Shown: piece after piece, positions 8,849 through 18,181 of the stretch
Numbering within the stretch: position 1 is the first letter of the stretch
How the letters are laid out: every line of letters begins with the position of its first letter
NCBI RefSeq assembly: GCF_004799685.1
Contig: NZ_CP031312.1
Span: forward strand, 124,001 to 188,000
Reading direction: 5' to 3'
Source of the DNA: Halobellus limi
GTDB taxonomy: Archaea; Halobacteriota; Halobacteria; Halobacteriales; Haloferacaceae
DNA: 64,000 nucleotides
Notes under the pieces: generated by a model
What the model saw: the letters and a program-made list of their open reading frames with translations, nothing else
The model's database searches: none
What the model was told of the DNA's origin: nothing
Program-made: the position numbers and the translations under genes

Positions 8849-8872
8849 GGCACACGGAGAACCGTCGGAGGG

Positions 8873-9151
8873 ATGGATACGGTCCTCTGGCAGACGCTCG
8901 CGGGCACACGCGGAGGACCGAACCGCGCCCGTATCCTGCGCGCGCTGGACGAGCGACCGCGGAACGCCAACCAGTTGGCCGAGGAGTTCGACCTGGCGTA
9001 CAACACGATCAGACACCACCTCGACGTCCTCGAAGACAACGGTGTCGTCGAGAGCAGCGAGGCCGACTACGGGACGGTGTATCTGCCGAGCGAGCGCGCG
9101 CGGACCCACTGGGACACCGTCGAGACGATCATCACACAGATAGAGGAGTAA
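8873..9151 (+). CDS. Winged-helix (ArsR-like) transcriptional regulator
   Basis: 92 residues. A compact winged helix-turn-helix domain: helix 1 around RARILRALDERPRNANQLAEEF, recognition helix region LAYNTIRHHLDVLEDNGVV, then a wing with YGTVYLPS. Most of the protein is DNA-binding domain, as in small haloarchaeal ArsR/HTH_20-type regulators. The start is set by the TATA-like box 25-33 bases upstream; the longer open frame runs back through Arg/Gly repeats and is unlikely to be translated. A small membrane protein gene follows after 63 bases, probably in the same operon. Confidence 0.88.
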   Translation: MDTVLWQTLAGTRGGPNRARILRALDERPRNANQLAEEFDLAYNTIRHHLDVLEDNGVVESSEADYGTVYLPSERARTHWDTVETIITQIEE

Positions 9152-9214
9152 CATGACTCACGAACGGACCAATCGACGCTCGAATCCGCTCACGAGCGGA
9201 GGGGAGGTGGCAGT

Positions 9215-9496
9215 ATGTCGCTGATGCTCGACGCTGCCCGCATCGCCGCGGGACTGAACGTGCTGCTGCTGCTGGTGATGATCGGCGTGTGGGCCGACAC
9301 CTACCGCGAGGTCCGCGCGCCGTTCACGCTGGCGTCGATCGTCTTCGCGGCGTTTCTCCTCGCCGAGAACGCGGTCGCGCTGTACTTCTACTTCACCGCC
9401 CCCGCGATGCCGACGGTCGCCGTCCAGGTGATGATGATCCTGCAGATCCTCGAAACCGCCGGGATCGGCGTGTTGACGTACGTGACGCTGCAGTAG
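9215..9496 (+). CDS. Small three-helix membrane protein paired with regulator
   Basis: 93 residues with three predicted transmembrane helices (about 8-27, 37-58 and 67-90) and short polar connections. No enzymatic motif is seen. It follows the winged-helix regulator gene after 63 bases on the same strand. Haloarchaeal genomes often pair a small HTH protein with a small membrane protein, and the pair could form a sensor/regulator unit. Function unknown. Confidence 0.75.
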   Translation: MSLMLDAARIAAGLNVLLLLVMIGVWADTYREVRAPFTLASIVFAAFLLAENAVALYFYFTAPAMPTVAVQVMMILQILETAGIGVLTYVTLQ

Positions 9497-9580
9497 TCGG
9501 CTCGGTCGACGGGACGGCTCTCACCGGCGTGTCGAGAGCGCCGCCGGACCACTTACTTACCTCGCCCGCGACGGTCCGGT

Positions 9581-10429
9581 GTGACACGCAGAAACGCGAG
9601 CGACACGTTCGACATCGGCGGCGAACTGACCGTTCACCGGCTGGGATACGGCGCGATGCGGCTGACCGGCGAGGACATCATCGGGGAACCCGACGACGTC
9701 GAGAACGCGAAGAGGGTGCTCCAGACCGCGGTGAGCCTCGGCGTCGACTTCATCGACACCGCGGACTCCTACGGCCCCGGCGTCAGCGAGCGGCTGATCG
9801 GCGAGACGCTCGCGCCCTACGCCGACGACCTCGTGATCGCGACGAAGGGCGGACTCCTGCGGAACCGCGAGGGCGAGTGGCTGCGGTCGGGGAGCCCCGA
9901 CAGCCTCCGGAACGCGCTTTTGGCCAGTCTCGATCGGCTCCGAACCGACAGCATCGACCTGTATCAGTACCACCGCGTGGACCCGGACGTCGACCTCGAA
10001 GACTCGGTGACCGCGCTCGCGGAGTTGAAAGACGACGGCGTGATCGGACACGTCGGCCTCAGCAACGTGAGCGTCGAGCAGCTGGAGACCGCCCGGGAGA
10101 TCGTCGACGTCGCGACGGTCCAGAACCGGTACAACCTCGGGAACCGTGAGTCGGAGGCCGTCCTCGACGTCTGCGAGTCGAACGACATCGGGTTCGTCCC
10201 GTGGTTCCCGCTGGGCGCGGGCGACCTCGGCGAGAAGGCGTCGGTGCTCGAAGCCGTCGCCGACGCGCACGACGCCTCGGAGTACCAGGTCGCCCTCGCG
10301 TGGTTGCTCCAGCACTCGCCGGTGACCCTGCCGATTCCGGGCACCTCCTCGATCTCTCACCTCAAGGAGAACGTGGCGGCGTCGCACCTCGAACTGACCG
10401 ACGAGGAGATGCGACGGCTGGACGAGTAG
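9581..10429 (+). CDS. Aldo/keto reductase
   Basis: 282 residues, NAD(P)H-dependent oxidoreductase of the aldo/keto reductase superfamily (TIM barrel). Visible signatures: FIDTADSYG with the catalytic Asp and Tyr, VIATKGG with the catalytic Lys, and the LYQYHRVDP strand with the His of the tetrad, followed by GHVGLSN and a C-terminal IPGTSSISHL phosphate-binding segment. Start is GTG at 9581, close before the first beta hairpin. Substrate cannot be deduced. It appears to be a single-gene unit between the small regulator pair and the pentapeptide-repeat gene. Confidence 0.92.
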   Translation: MTRRNASDTFDIGGELTVHRLGYGAMRLTGEDIIGEPDDVENAKRVLQTAVSLGVDFIDTADSYGPGVSERLIGETLAPYADDLVIATKGGLLRNREGEWLRSGSPDSLRNALLASLDRLRTDSIDLYQYHRVDPDVDLEDSVTALAELKDDGVIGHVGLSNVSVEQLETAREIVDVATVQNRYNLGNRESEAVLDVCESNDIGFVPWFPLGAGDLGEKASVLEAVADAHDASEYQVALAWLLQHSPVTLPIPGTSSISHLKENVAASHLELTDEEMRRLDE

Positions 10430-10509
10430 CGACGCCCGCCACCGAGTCGAGACGGCGACTACGACGATAGTATCAATAGATCGCGGCCGACAGGTCCTCC
10501 GGAACACAG

Positions 10510-12081
10510 ATGGACGATCCCTCGGGAACGCGGTGCACGTTCACGTTCGATCCCGCGGCCTGGAGCGAGCAGGCGGGGACGAGAAGTCCGCTGTACGGGG
10601 ACCTCCTCGACGAGGGGGAGGTCTGGCGCTGTCCGCACGAGGCCGAGGGCGACGCCGACAGGTGCCTCTTTCACCGCCCCGTGGCGGAGAAGGACGACCG
10701 GGCGGTCAGAAAGGCGTTTCTCGAAAAGATCGACGAGATCGGACGAGAGCCGAAGCAGTTCATCGGAGCGCGGTTCGGTTCGCTCGCGCTCGACCACCGG
10801 ATCGTCGAGTGCCGGGACAACCACCGGATCGACCTGCGGCACGCCCGGTTCGAGGGCGAGGCCAGTTTTCGGTACGCGATCGTTCGACAACCGCTCGCAC
10901 TGGAGGGCGCGTCGTTCCAGGCCCGACCGATATTCACCGAGACCGCATTCGAGGGCGAGGTGTACCTGACCAAGGCCGCGTTCGAGGCGTCCGCCCGGTT
11001 CATCGAGGCCGAGTTCGCCGCCGGCGTCTGGGGGTACAAGGCCGAGTTCGCCGACGCCGACTTCCACATGGCGGAGTTCGGCGGACCGGTCGACTTCAGC
11101 GAGGCGGCGTTCGAGTCGGCGCAGTTTCGGGAGAACGAATTCGCGTCGGTGGTCCGGTTCGAACTCGCCACGTTCGAGGAGGTGACGTTCTCCGGGAGTC
11201 GGTTCGGTGGCCGCCTCTACTTCGACGGAGCGACGGTACCCGAGCGCGTGAATCTGGGAAAGACGGCGTTCGAGGCGTCGGCGTCGTTCGAGGACCTCGA
11301 ACTCGACGTCGGACACTGCTGTGTCGACCTGGGAGAGGCGACGATACCGTCCGGGCGACTGCACGTGCCCGAGTCGGGGACTCTCGTGTACGACCTGGCC
11401 GACGCGACGCTCGGCGACGTCGAAATCGCCGGCGCGGAGGCGGTCGAGCGGCACATCGATCGCTTCCGCGTACGCAACACGACGTTCGACGGGTTCGACT
11501 TCGGACGCTACCGGAAGTTGCTCCACGAGCGGGACTGGAACGTCCATACGGTGGTCGACGTCCCCGGACTCGACGACGGTGCCGGGTCCCCCTCGGCCGG
11601 AGACCTCGAGAGCACGTACCTCAAGGCGAAGAACGGCGCGAACGAGATCGGCGACACCAAGGCGGCCGCGGAGTTCTTCCGGCGGGAGATGCTCAACAGA
11701 CGCGACCAGTACGTGCCGACGGCGCTGGACGGCGACGCCGGTCCCCGAGAGCGCGTCGCCGCCGCGGGCAGGTGGGCGGCGAACTCGCTTCTGAACGTCA
11801 CGGCCGGATACGGGGAGCGTCCCTCGCGGGTGGTCGGCGTCTCCGTCGGAACGATCCTCCTTTTCAGCGGGCTCTTCGCCGCCGTTCAGCCGGTTCCGCC
11901 CTACGAGACGTCGATCGGTTACCTCATCCTCAGCCTCGAGTCGTTCATCACGCTCGTGCTGGGCGGCGCGGAGGACGTCGGAAGTCCCTGGATCCGCCTG
12001 CTCGCTCAGATCGAGGGGTTCGTCGGCGCGTTCCTCATCGCGCTGTTCGTGTTCACGTTGACGCGTTCGATCCACCGATAG
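10510..12081 (+). CDS. Pentapeptide-repeat protein fused to a two-helix pore-like membrane domain
   Basis: 523 residues in three parts. The N-terminus has Cys9, Cys41, His43, Cys52 and His55, a pattern that could bind zinc. Residues about 85-310 form a five-residue repeat with Phe or Leu at the central position and Ala two residues before it (AAF, ARF, AEF, ASF), as in right-handed beta-helix pentapeptide-repeat proteins. The C-terminus has a helix (about 428-448), a hydrophobic re-entrant-like segment (about 455-478, containing ITLVLGGAED) and a last helix (about 495-518) ending in a basic tail. This resembles the Ion_trans_2 two-helix pore module but lacks a TVGYG filter. It could be a gated channel with a beta-helix cytoplasmic domain; ion selectivity is unknown. 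Confidence 0.82.
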   Translation: MDDPSGTRCTFTFDPAAWSEQAGTRSPLYGDLLDEGEVWRCPHEAEGDADRCLFHRPVAEKDDRAVRKAFLEKIDEIGREPKQFIGARFGSLALDHRIVECRDNHRIDLRHARFEGEASFRYAIVRQPLALEGASFQARPIFTETAFEGEVYLTKAAFEASARFIEAEFAAGVWGYKAEFADADFHMAEFGGPVDFSEAAFESAQFRENEFASVVRFELATFEEVTFSGSRFGGRLYFDGATVPERVNLGKTAFEASASFEDLELDVGHCCVDLGEATIPSGRLHVPESGTLVYDLADATLGDVEIAGAEAVERHIDRFRVRNTTFDGFDFGRYRKLLHERDWNVHTVVDVPGLDDGAGSPSAGDLESTYLKAKNGANEIGDTKAAAEFFRREMLNRRDQYVPTALDGDAGPRERVAAAGRWAANSLLNVTAGYGERPSRVVGVSVGTILLFSGLFAAVQPVPPYETSIGYLILSLESFITLVLGGAEDVGSPWIRLLAQIEGFVGAFLIALFVFTLTRSIHR

Positions 12082-12180
12082 CGGTCGCGGCGGGTTCGAG
12101 TGTCCACCACGAGCGCAGTCCGGGACGAGTCCCCGGCAATATTTGTGCGAGAAACGCGTACGCACCACCGGGGTGAGACG

Positions 12181-12303
12181 ATGCCCCTGGTACCGCACTA
12201 TCCGACCGACGAACCGAAGCGCGATCGCCGCGTCCCGGACATCGACGAGATCGTCGACGACATTCTCGGGAACGGCGACGACCCGCAACCGGTCGTCGGG
12301 TGA
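12181..12303 (+). CDS. Small acidic protein, 40 residues
   Basis: An ATG at 12181 opens a 40-residue frame with a proline-rich start and an acidic stretch containing DIDEIVDDILG. A purine-rich GGGGTGAG lies just before the ATG, and an ATATTTG element lies about 42 bases upstream. Composition matches haloarchaeal proteins, but length makes the call uncertain. No family is recognised. Confidence 0.45.
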   Translation: MPLVPHYPTDEPKRDRRVPDIDEIVDDILGNGDDPQPVVG

Positions 12304-12687
12304 TCCCGACGGGGCGGGGTGCGATACCGCATTTTTTCGGGTGGCGGACCAGCGCGTCGACGGGACGATCGCCGTCGACTTCAGAATCCGATATGTCGCG
12401 CTTTCGGTGCCTCTAGCGGAGTGTTACAGCGGACAGGGTGGTGTTAGCCACCGTCGGGAGTTCGTATTAATAGGTTCGGGAGGAACTTTCCGGACCTTTA
12501 TTTTCGAGGGCGGGATCGGCGGTCCGTTTCTCCCATCGAAACTGACATATACTTCATCTGACCGTACCGATGTTGGCCCATTATTGGGTAATGTTGCAAG
12601 TTGACAGGGGGGATATCCCGCACATCTTCGGGTTTCGATCATAAATGACCAGAGATATAAACCTCTGTAGCGTTACTGTGAGATGGT
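12304..12687. other. Intergenic region upstream of TRAP transporter operon
   Basis: No gene is seen. The region has several A/T-rich patches in GC-rich surroundings, a CCCA-TTAT-TGGG palindrome (12577-12588), a CATATAC element near 12546, and the operon's TATA box at its end. The density of such elements suggests a regulated promoter. Confidence 0.5.
12654..12662 (+). promoter_or_regulatory. TATA box of the TAXI-TRAP operon
   Basis: GATATAAAC lies 26-34 bases before the ATG at 12688. It is a strong match to the haloarchaeal TATA consensus and indicates a leaderless or nearly leaderless operon transcript. Confidence 0.65.
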
Positions 12688-13734
12688 ATGTCATCCGAAA
12701 GAAGTCGACGGAGATTCCTCGAAGCGGCCGGTGTCGCAGGCGTTGCAGCCCTCGCTGGATGTAGCGGCAACGGCGGCGGCGACGGTGACGGCGGCGGCGA
12801 CGGTGACGGTGACGGCGACAGCGGTGGGGACACCGCGACCGAAACCGAGACCGAGACGGGCGGCGACGGAGGGGACACCGAGACCCGCCTGAGCTGGCAC
12901 GCCGGCGGCACCGGCGGCACCTACTACCCGCTGTCGAACGAGTTCAAGACCATCGTCGAGGCGAACACGGACTTCTCGCTGAACGTCCAGTCGACGGGCG
13001 CGAGCGTCGAGAACGTCGGGAGCCTCGCGGACGGATCCGCCGACTTCGCGCTGATCCAGAACGACATCGCGTACTTCGCGAAGAACGGGACGGGCATCGA
13101 GACGTTCGAGGGCAACCCCATCGAGAACCTCCAGGGCGTCGCGACGCTGTACCCCGAGACGATCACGGTCGTCACGCTCCAGGACACCGGAATCGAGACG
13201 CTGAGCGATCTCAGCGGCGCGACGATCAACACCGGCGACCTCGGGTCCGGGACCCAGGTCAACGCGAACCAGATCCTCGAAGCCGTCGGCATCACCGACT
13301 ACAACGAGCAGAACGCCGGCTTCTCGCAGGCGTCCGAACAGCTCGCGAACGGCGACATCGACGCCGCCTTCGTCGTCGGCGGCTGGCCGGTCGGCGCCAT
13401 CGAGGACCTCGCGAACACGAACGACATCCACATCGTCCCGATCGAGGGCGACAACCGCGATGCCGTCAAGGACGCCGCCTCCTGGTTCGCCGACGACACG
13501 ATCCCCGCCGGGACGTACACCGGCGTCGACGAGGCCGTCGAGACCGTCGCCGTGCAGGCGATGATCGCGACCAACGCCGGCGTCCCCGCCGAGACGGTCG
13601 AGACGGTCACCGCGGCCATCTTCGACAACCTCGACGAGCTGTCGATCAAGACGGACTTCATCACCGTCGACAGCGCACAGGACGGGATGTCGATCGAGCT
13701 CCACGAGGGCGCGGCGGCGTACTTCGACGCGTAA
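12688..13734 (+). CDS. TAXI-family TRAP transporter solute-binding lipoprotein
   Basis: 348 residues. A Tat signal (RSRRRF, residues 5-10) and a lipobox LAGC (Cys25) are followed by a very acidic Gly/Asp linker, then the binding domain from about residue 68. Motifs GGTGGTYYPL, STGASVENV and ADFALIQNDIAY are typical of TAXI (TRAP-associated extracytoplasmic immunogenic) proteins, which bind organic acids or amino acids outside the membrane and deliver them to the permease. The permease and a DUF1850 protein follow on the same strand. The bound substrate is not predictable; glutamate and dicarboxylates are known for some relatives. Confidence 0.92.
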   Translation: MSSERSRRRFLEAAGVAGVAALAGCSGNGGGDGDGGGDGDGDGDSGGDTATETETETGGDGGDTETRLSWHAGGTGGTYYPLSNEFKTIVEANTDFSLNVQSTGASVENVGSLADGSADFALIQNDIAYFAKNGTGIETFEGNPIENLQGVATLYPETITVVTLQDTGIETLSDLSGATINTGDLGSGTQVNANQILEAVGITDYNEQNAGFSQASEQLANGDIDAAFVVGGWPVGAIEDLANTNDIHIVPIEGDNRDAVKDAASWFADDTIPAGTYTGVDEAVETVAVQAMIATNAGVPAETVETVTAAIFDNLDELSIKTDFITVDSAQDGMSIELHEGAAAYFDA

Positions 13735-13812
13735 CTCCGTCGGAGAGCCACCTCTTCGAGGGTCCGTCCGTACCGTAGCTGTCAAAAGCGAACTTCTGTT
13801 TATTCCCAAGCG

Positions 13813-14325
13813 GTGAACCGAACAGCAATCACACGAAAACGCGCGCTCGTGGTGCTGGGGGTCGTAGCGATCGCCGCAGCGGTGGTTCTCGCCGGCGCGG
13901 CCGCGGCCGTTCCGACCGGACAGGTGCTCGTGGTCGAGGACGTCGACACGGGGGAACACTACGTCACCCAGCCCGTCGAGAACGGAAGCACCGTCGGGCT
14001 GGAGTACACACACAGCGTCGAGAAGACCCGCGTGTACGACGAGTACCGGATCGAGGGGGAGACGCTCGTGAACACGCGGATGGAGTTCGAGTCTTACGGC
14101 TGGGGGCTGCCGTCGAGAGTGAACGTGACGAACGTCAACGGGACGTTCGTCTACGAGCCGCCGGAGCCCATTATGAGGACCGAATCGCTCTCGGTGTCGC
14201 CGGGACGGATCGCAAACCATACGTTGATCATCGACGACCGAGAGTATGACCTGGTCGCGGAGACGAACGCCAGTGACGTCCGGATCCACGTCGAGCGGCG
14301 AACGATAGGAGACATATTCCTATGA
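13813..14325 (+). CDS. DUF1850 protein of TRAP transporter operon
   Basis: 170 residues. An N-terminal hydrophobic segment (about residues 11-33) anchors or exports the protein; the remainder contains the DUF1850 pattern with YTHSVEKTRVYDEYRI and a FESYGWGLP segment. DUF1850 genes are regularly found between TAXI binding proteins and fused TRAP permeases, so this is probably an accessory subunit, exact role unknown. Start is GTG at 13813. The stop overlaps the permease start by four bases (ATGA), implying translational coupling. Confidence 0.85.
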   Translation: MNRTAITRKRALVVLGVVAIAAAVVLAGAAAAVPTGQVLVVEDVDTGEHYVTQPVENGSTVGLEYTHSVEKTRVYDEYRIEGETLVNTRMEFESYGWGLPSRVNVTNVNGTFVYEPPEPIMRTESLSVSPGRIANHTLIIDDREYDLVAETNASDVRIHVERRTIGDIFL

Positions 14326-17033
14326 GTACGAACAACGAAACAGACGGCGCAGACGGTGCCCAAGAGGAGATATCCAGAGAGGAGGCCGAAGAGCTCATCG
14401 AGGAGATCGAACGCCGCCGCGCGTTGAAAGGGTTGGCCGCCCTCGCGGTCGCCGTAATCGGGATCTCCTTCTCGCTGTTTCAACTGGCGCTTGCGGCGCG
14501 GAGCTTCACCTTCACGATCCCGCTCCCGTTCGTCGAGAACTTTCAGGTGTCGTTACAGCTCCTGCAGGCCAACGCGATCCACGTCGCGTTCGCGCTCGTG
14601 CTCACGTTCCTGATGTTCCCCGCCAGTATGGGCGACGGGTTCGTCTCGCGGAGCCTGGGCCGTCTCGTCGACGCCGTCGAGGACGCGTTCGGCGCCGACA
14701 ACCCGCTCGCGACCGCGTTCGATCGACTCCGGGGCGCGTTCCGCTGGGCGTTCCTCGATCCCGATCGGAGCCGGGTCACCCCCTTCGACGTGCTCTGTAT
14801 GGTCGCCGCCGCGCTCTCTGCGCTCTACTTCCTGATGGAGTTCCCCGAGATCCAAGATATGCGCGTGTTCGGCCTCGAATCGGGCCGACCGGTCACGGAG
14901 ATCTACACGTTCCTCGAACCGGTCCTGGGCGGCGTCCCGTTCATCAGCGAGTACTCCTACGCGATGATCCTCGGCGTCGTCGGCGTCCTCCTGGTGCTCG
15001 AAGCCACCCGCCGGACGCTCGGCCTCCCGCTCATGCTCATCGTCGCCACGTTCATCGTCTACGCGCGCTGGGGCTATCTCATCAGCACCGGCACGCCGTT
15101 CCTCGGCCTGCTCGCGATCCCCGAACTCACCTGGCCCGACATCGTCCAGAACCTCTGGTACAACACCGAGAACGGCGTGTTCGGGATCCCGGTCACCGTG
15201 TCAGTCAGCTTCATCTACATCTTCATCCTCTTCGGCTCGTTCCTGGAGATGAGCGGCGCGGGCCAGTGGTTCATCGACCTCGCGTACGCGGCCACGGGCA
15301 AGCGCAAGGGCGGCCCCGCGAAGGCGAGCATCCTCGCGAGCGGGTTTATGGGGACGATCTCGGGGTCGTCGATCGCGAACACGGTCACCACCGGCGCGTT
15401 CACGATCCCGCTCATGAAGCGCTCGGGGTACTCCCCGGAGTTCTCCGGCGCGGTCGAGTCCTCGGCGTCGTCGGGCGGGCAGATCCTCCCGCCCGTGATG
15501 GGCGCAGCCGCGTTCCTGATGGTGCAGTACACGGCGACCCCGTTCCGCGAGATCATCATCCTCGCGACGGTGCCGGCGGTCGTGTTCTTCTTCGGCGTCT
15601 GGGTGATGGTCCACTTCAAGGCGGTCCAGGAGGGAATCGGCGGCCTCGAGGAGACCACGCCCGTGGTCGAACACATGAAGAAGGGCTGGTTCTACCTCGT
15701 GCCCATCTTCCTGTTGCTGTATTACCTCATCATCGAGCGGCTGTCGGTCTCTCGATCCGCGTGGTTCACGCTCGTCGCGCTCGTCGCGCTCATCACGTTC
15801 ATCGCGGCCTACAGCGAGAAGACGCGCGCGTTCCTGCTCGGCTCTCTCGCCGTCATCGTCGGCGTCGAACTGGCGAGCTACGTCGTCGCCGGCGTCGCCG
15901 TCACCGGACTCCTCGCCGGGAGCGGCGGGTCGGGGGTTCCGCTCGCGGAGGCCGCGTCGGTCGTCCTCCCCCGGATCGGCTGGTACGCGATGCTCGCCGG
16001 CGCGGTGACGATGCTCGTGTACTCGGACGTGCAGTCGAAGGTCCTCGATCTCAACCCCACGGTGCAGGAGGCCGCCGAGTCGGCCGGACGCCGAGGCGGA
16101 CGCGACCTCGGTGAGAACCAGCTGTTCCGCGTCGGCACCTTCGTCGTGAAGTCGATGGAGGAGGGCGCGCGCACGGCCGTCCCCGTCGTCGTCGCCGTCG
16201 CCGCGGCCGGCATCATCCCCGGCGTCATCAGCGTCTCGGGGCTGGGGCCGAACCTCACGTCGCTGCTCTTGGCGCTCTCGGGCGGGTCGATCGTAGTGAT
16301 GCTTCTCGTGACCGCCGTCGCGAGCATCATCCTCGGGATGGGGATGCCCACGACGGTCACGTACATCATCCTCATCTCGATGCTCGCGACGCCGCTGGTC
16401 GAGTTCGGCATCCCGCTCCTGGCCGCGCACCTGTTCATCCTCTACTTCGGCGTCATCGCCGACATCACGCCCCCCGTCGCCGTGGCCGCCTACGCGGCCA
16501 GCGGGGTCGCGAAGTCCGATCCCTTCGAGACCGGCGTGAAGGCCTTCTCGCTGTCGCTGAACAAGGCGATCGTTCCCTTCGCGTTCGTGCTCGCGCCCGG
16601 GATCGTGCTGCTCCGACAGAAGGAGAACGCCGCCGAACTGCCCATCCGCGACCAGTACCGCGTCGTCAACTTCACCGATCTGGCGGAGCTGTCCTACTCG
16701 ATCCCGGAGATCCTGATCCCCATCATCGGTGTGTTCCTCGGCGTCGTCGCGCTCGGGGCGACCGTCATCGGGACGCTGTACGGATCCGTGAACCGGGCCG
16801 AGCGGACCGCGTTCGCGTTCAGTTCGCTCCTGCTTATGGCCCCACGACTGCTCTCGGAGTCGGTCTTCGGCGTCCTGGGTCTGGCCGGCGTGACGGTCTC
16901 GGTCGATGCGCTGCTGCTCGACCTCGCGCTCCGCGGTGTCGGCTTCGTCCTCTTCGTCGCGCTCGTCACGAAGAACCGGCGCGAATCGGAATCCGCCGGC
17001 GGGCGAACCGAGGTCGAAGCCGCGTCGGCGTAG
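14322..17033 (+). CDS. Fused TRAP transporter permease (4TM/12TM)
   Basis: 903 residues with about 18-20 predicted membrane helices, the size expected for a fusion of the small (DctQ-like) and large (DctM-like) TRAP permease subunits as used with TAXI binding proteins. The cytoplasmic N-terminus is charged. Conserved DctM features include the GFMGTISGSSIANTV segment, SSASSGGQILPPVMGAAAF and GMGMPTTVTYIIL. It forms the sodium- or proton-driven membrane channel of the transporter. Overlaps the DUF1850 gene by four bases. C-terminal extra helices (about residues 790-885) extend beyond the core. Confidence 0.93.
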   Translation: MSTNNETDGADGAQEEISREEAEELIEEIERRRALKGLAALAVAVIGISFSLFQLALAARSFTFTIPLPFVENFQVSLQLLQANAIHVAFALVLTFLMFPASMGDGFVSRSLGRLVDAVEDAFGADNPLATAFDRLRGAFRWAFLDPDRSRVTPFDVLCMVAAALSALYFLMEFPEIQDMRVFGLESGRPVTEIYTFLEPVLGGVPFISEYSYAMILGVVGVLLVLEATRRTLGLPLMLIVATFIVYARWGYLISTGTPFLGLLAIPELTWPDIVQNLWYNTENGVFGIPVTVSVSFIYIFILFGSFLEMSGAGQWFIDLAYAATGKRKGGPAKASILASGFMGTISGSSIANTVTTGAFTIPLMKRSGYSPEFSGAVESSASSGGQILPPVMGAAAFLMVQYTATPFREIIILATVPAVVFFFGVWVMVHFKAVQEGIGGLEETTPVVEHMKKGWFYLVPIFLLLYYLIIERLSVSRSAWFTLVALVALITFIAAYSEKTRAFLLGSLAVIVGVELASYVVAGVAVTGLLAGSGGSGVPLAEAASVVLPRIGWYAMLAGAVTMLVYSDVQSKVLDLNPTVQEAAESAGRRGGRDLGENQLFRVGTFVVKSMEEGARTAVPVVVAVAAAGIIPGVISVSGLGPNLTSLLLALSGGSIVVMLLVTAVASIILGMGMPTTVTYIILISMLATPLVEFGIPLLAAHLFILYFGVIADITPPVAVAAYAASGVAKSDPFETGVKAFSLSLNKAIVPFAFVLAPGIVLLRQKENAAELPIRDQYRVVNFTDLAELSYSIPEILIPIIGVFLGVVALGATVIGTLYGSVNRAERTAFAFSSLLLMAPRLLSESVFGVLGLAGVTVSVDALLLDLALRGVGFVLFVALVTKNRRESESAGGRTEVEAASA

Positions 17034-17241
17034 CGAGCGGGAGGCCACCCCGTTCGCGCGGCGTCTGCCGGACAATCGACAGGCTAAGATACACTCGGGT
17101 CGGAGTAAACCGATAGACACTATTGGCCGGCTGGAAATCGGTGCGTATCGCTCGACTCGGTAGGGACCGCGGGGCGGGACGATCGCGTCCGGATCGGCGG
17201 CGCCACCGAGGAGTCGGCGGCCGAAAGGAGAGTCACGAACT

Positions 17242-17898
17242 ATGTCGATCACAGCAAAGGTACACATCCGACACGAACACCTCGCGCTCGTTCCGACGCT
17301 ACAGAACCTCGACGGTGTCAGCATCCGCGTGATCACCCAGGGGACGACCGACCCGGGGTCGACGTACTTCCCGTTCCTGATCGAGTACGACGACCACGAG
17401 AAGCTCGAATCGATGCTCGAAGACGACGTCACCGTCGAGCAGTTCGAGTTGATCGACCGGACGGGCGACACCGCCATCTACTACATCGAGCACACGCCCG
17501 AAACGATCCTCATCAGCAGCGTCGTGACCGAACAGAACGGGTTTCTCGTCCACACGGAGACGAAAGACGGCGGGTGGCTGGTCCACCTGTTGCTGCCGGA
17601 TCGGGCGGCGCTCAACGCCATCTGGGAGTACGCGATCGAGAACGACATCGAACTGGACATCATCGAGATCTACAGCAACGAGGACGCCGGCGGCGAGTCC
17701 TCCTACGGCCTCACCGACGAACAGCGGGCGGCGCTGCAACTCGCCTTTTCGGAGGGGTATTTCAACGAGCCGCGGGACATCTCGCTCAGCGAGGTCGCCG
17801 AGGAGATGAGTCTCTCCTCGACGGCGATGAGCGGGCGGCTCCGGCGCGGGATGCGGAACCTCATCGCGGCGACGATCGCCGACCGGGACCGCGATTGA
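17242..17898 (+). CDS. HTH_10 (bacterio-opsin activator type) transcriptional regulator
   Basis: 218 residues. The N-terminal about 155 residues form a small ligand- or signal-sensing alpha/beta domain seen in haloarchaeal Bat-like regulators. The C-terminal HTH_10 domain (about 160-213) starts LTDEQRAALQLAF, contains the turn ISLSEVAEEMSLSSTAMSGRLRRG and ends with a helix, as in bacterio-opsin activator family proteins. It follows the TRAP operon on the same strand after about 208 bases and could regulate it; that is inference from position. Confidence 0.92.
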   Translation: MSITAKVHIRHEHLALVPTLQNLDGVSIRVITQGTTDPGSTYFPFLIEYDDHEKLESMLEDDVTVEQFELIDRTGDTAIYYIEHTPETILISSVVTEQNGFLVHTETKDGGWLVHLLLPDRAALNAIWEYAIENDIELDIIEIYSNEDAGGESSYGLTDEQRAALQLAFSEGYFNEPRDISLSEVAEEMSLSSTAMSGRLRRGMRNLIAATIADRDRD

Positions 17899-17997
17899 CG
17901 TCCCCCCACAGCCGACGCGCGAGCCTCCCGGTCACGGGCCCGAAAGACCACCGCGTGTGAGTGGGAGCCGCACGCGACACGCGGTAACCGCCTCTCG

Positions 17998-18141
17998 ATG
18001 CCCCCATCCTGCGGGTGCACCGCCGACGAACTCGCCGCCACGCTGGAGGATTCGGGGTTCTGGGGTCCGGCAATGCCGCTGGCGTCGACGTACGAGGTGC
18101 TGGACAACGGCGACAACGTCTGGGTCGCGCCGGAAGAGTAG
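17998..18141 (+). CDS. Small hypothetical protein, 47 residues
   Basis: An ATG at 17998 opens a 47-codon frame ending TAG at 18139-18141. The product has a CGC motif near the N-terminus, a helix with DELAATLEDSG and an acidic C-terminus with NGDNVWVAPEE. Codon use and acidity resemble real haloarchaeal genes. It lies 99 bases after the HTH_10 regulator. No family is recognised. Confidence 0.45.
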   Translation: MPPSCGCTADELAATLEDSGFWGPAMPLASTYEVLDNGDNVWVAPEE

Positions 18142-18181
18142 ACCACGGCGTATCGAGGTCGTCAAACGGTGGGTCGAATAG

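Noticed and set aside
8546-8872. N-terminal extension of the winged-helix regulator with Arg/Gly repeats
   Set aside because: The promoter spacing and conserved domain both point to the ATG at 8873; the extension has a biased repeat composition.
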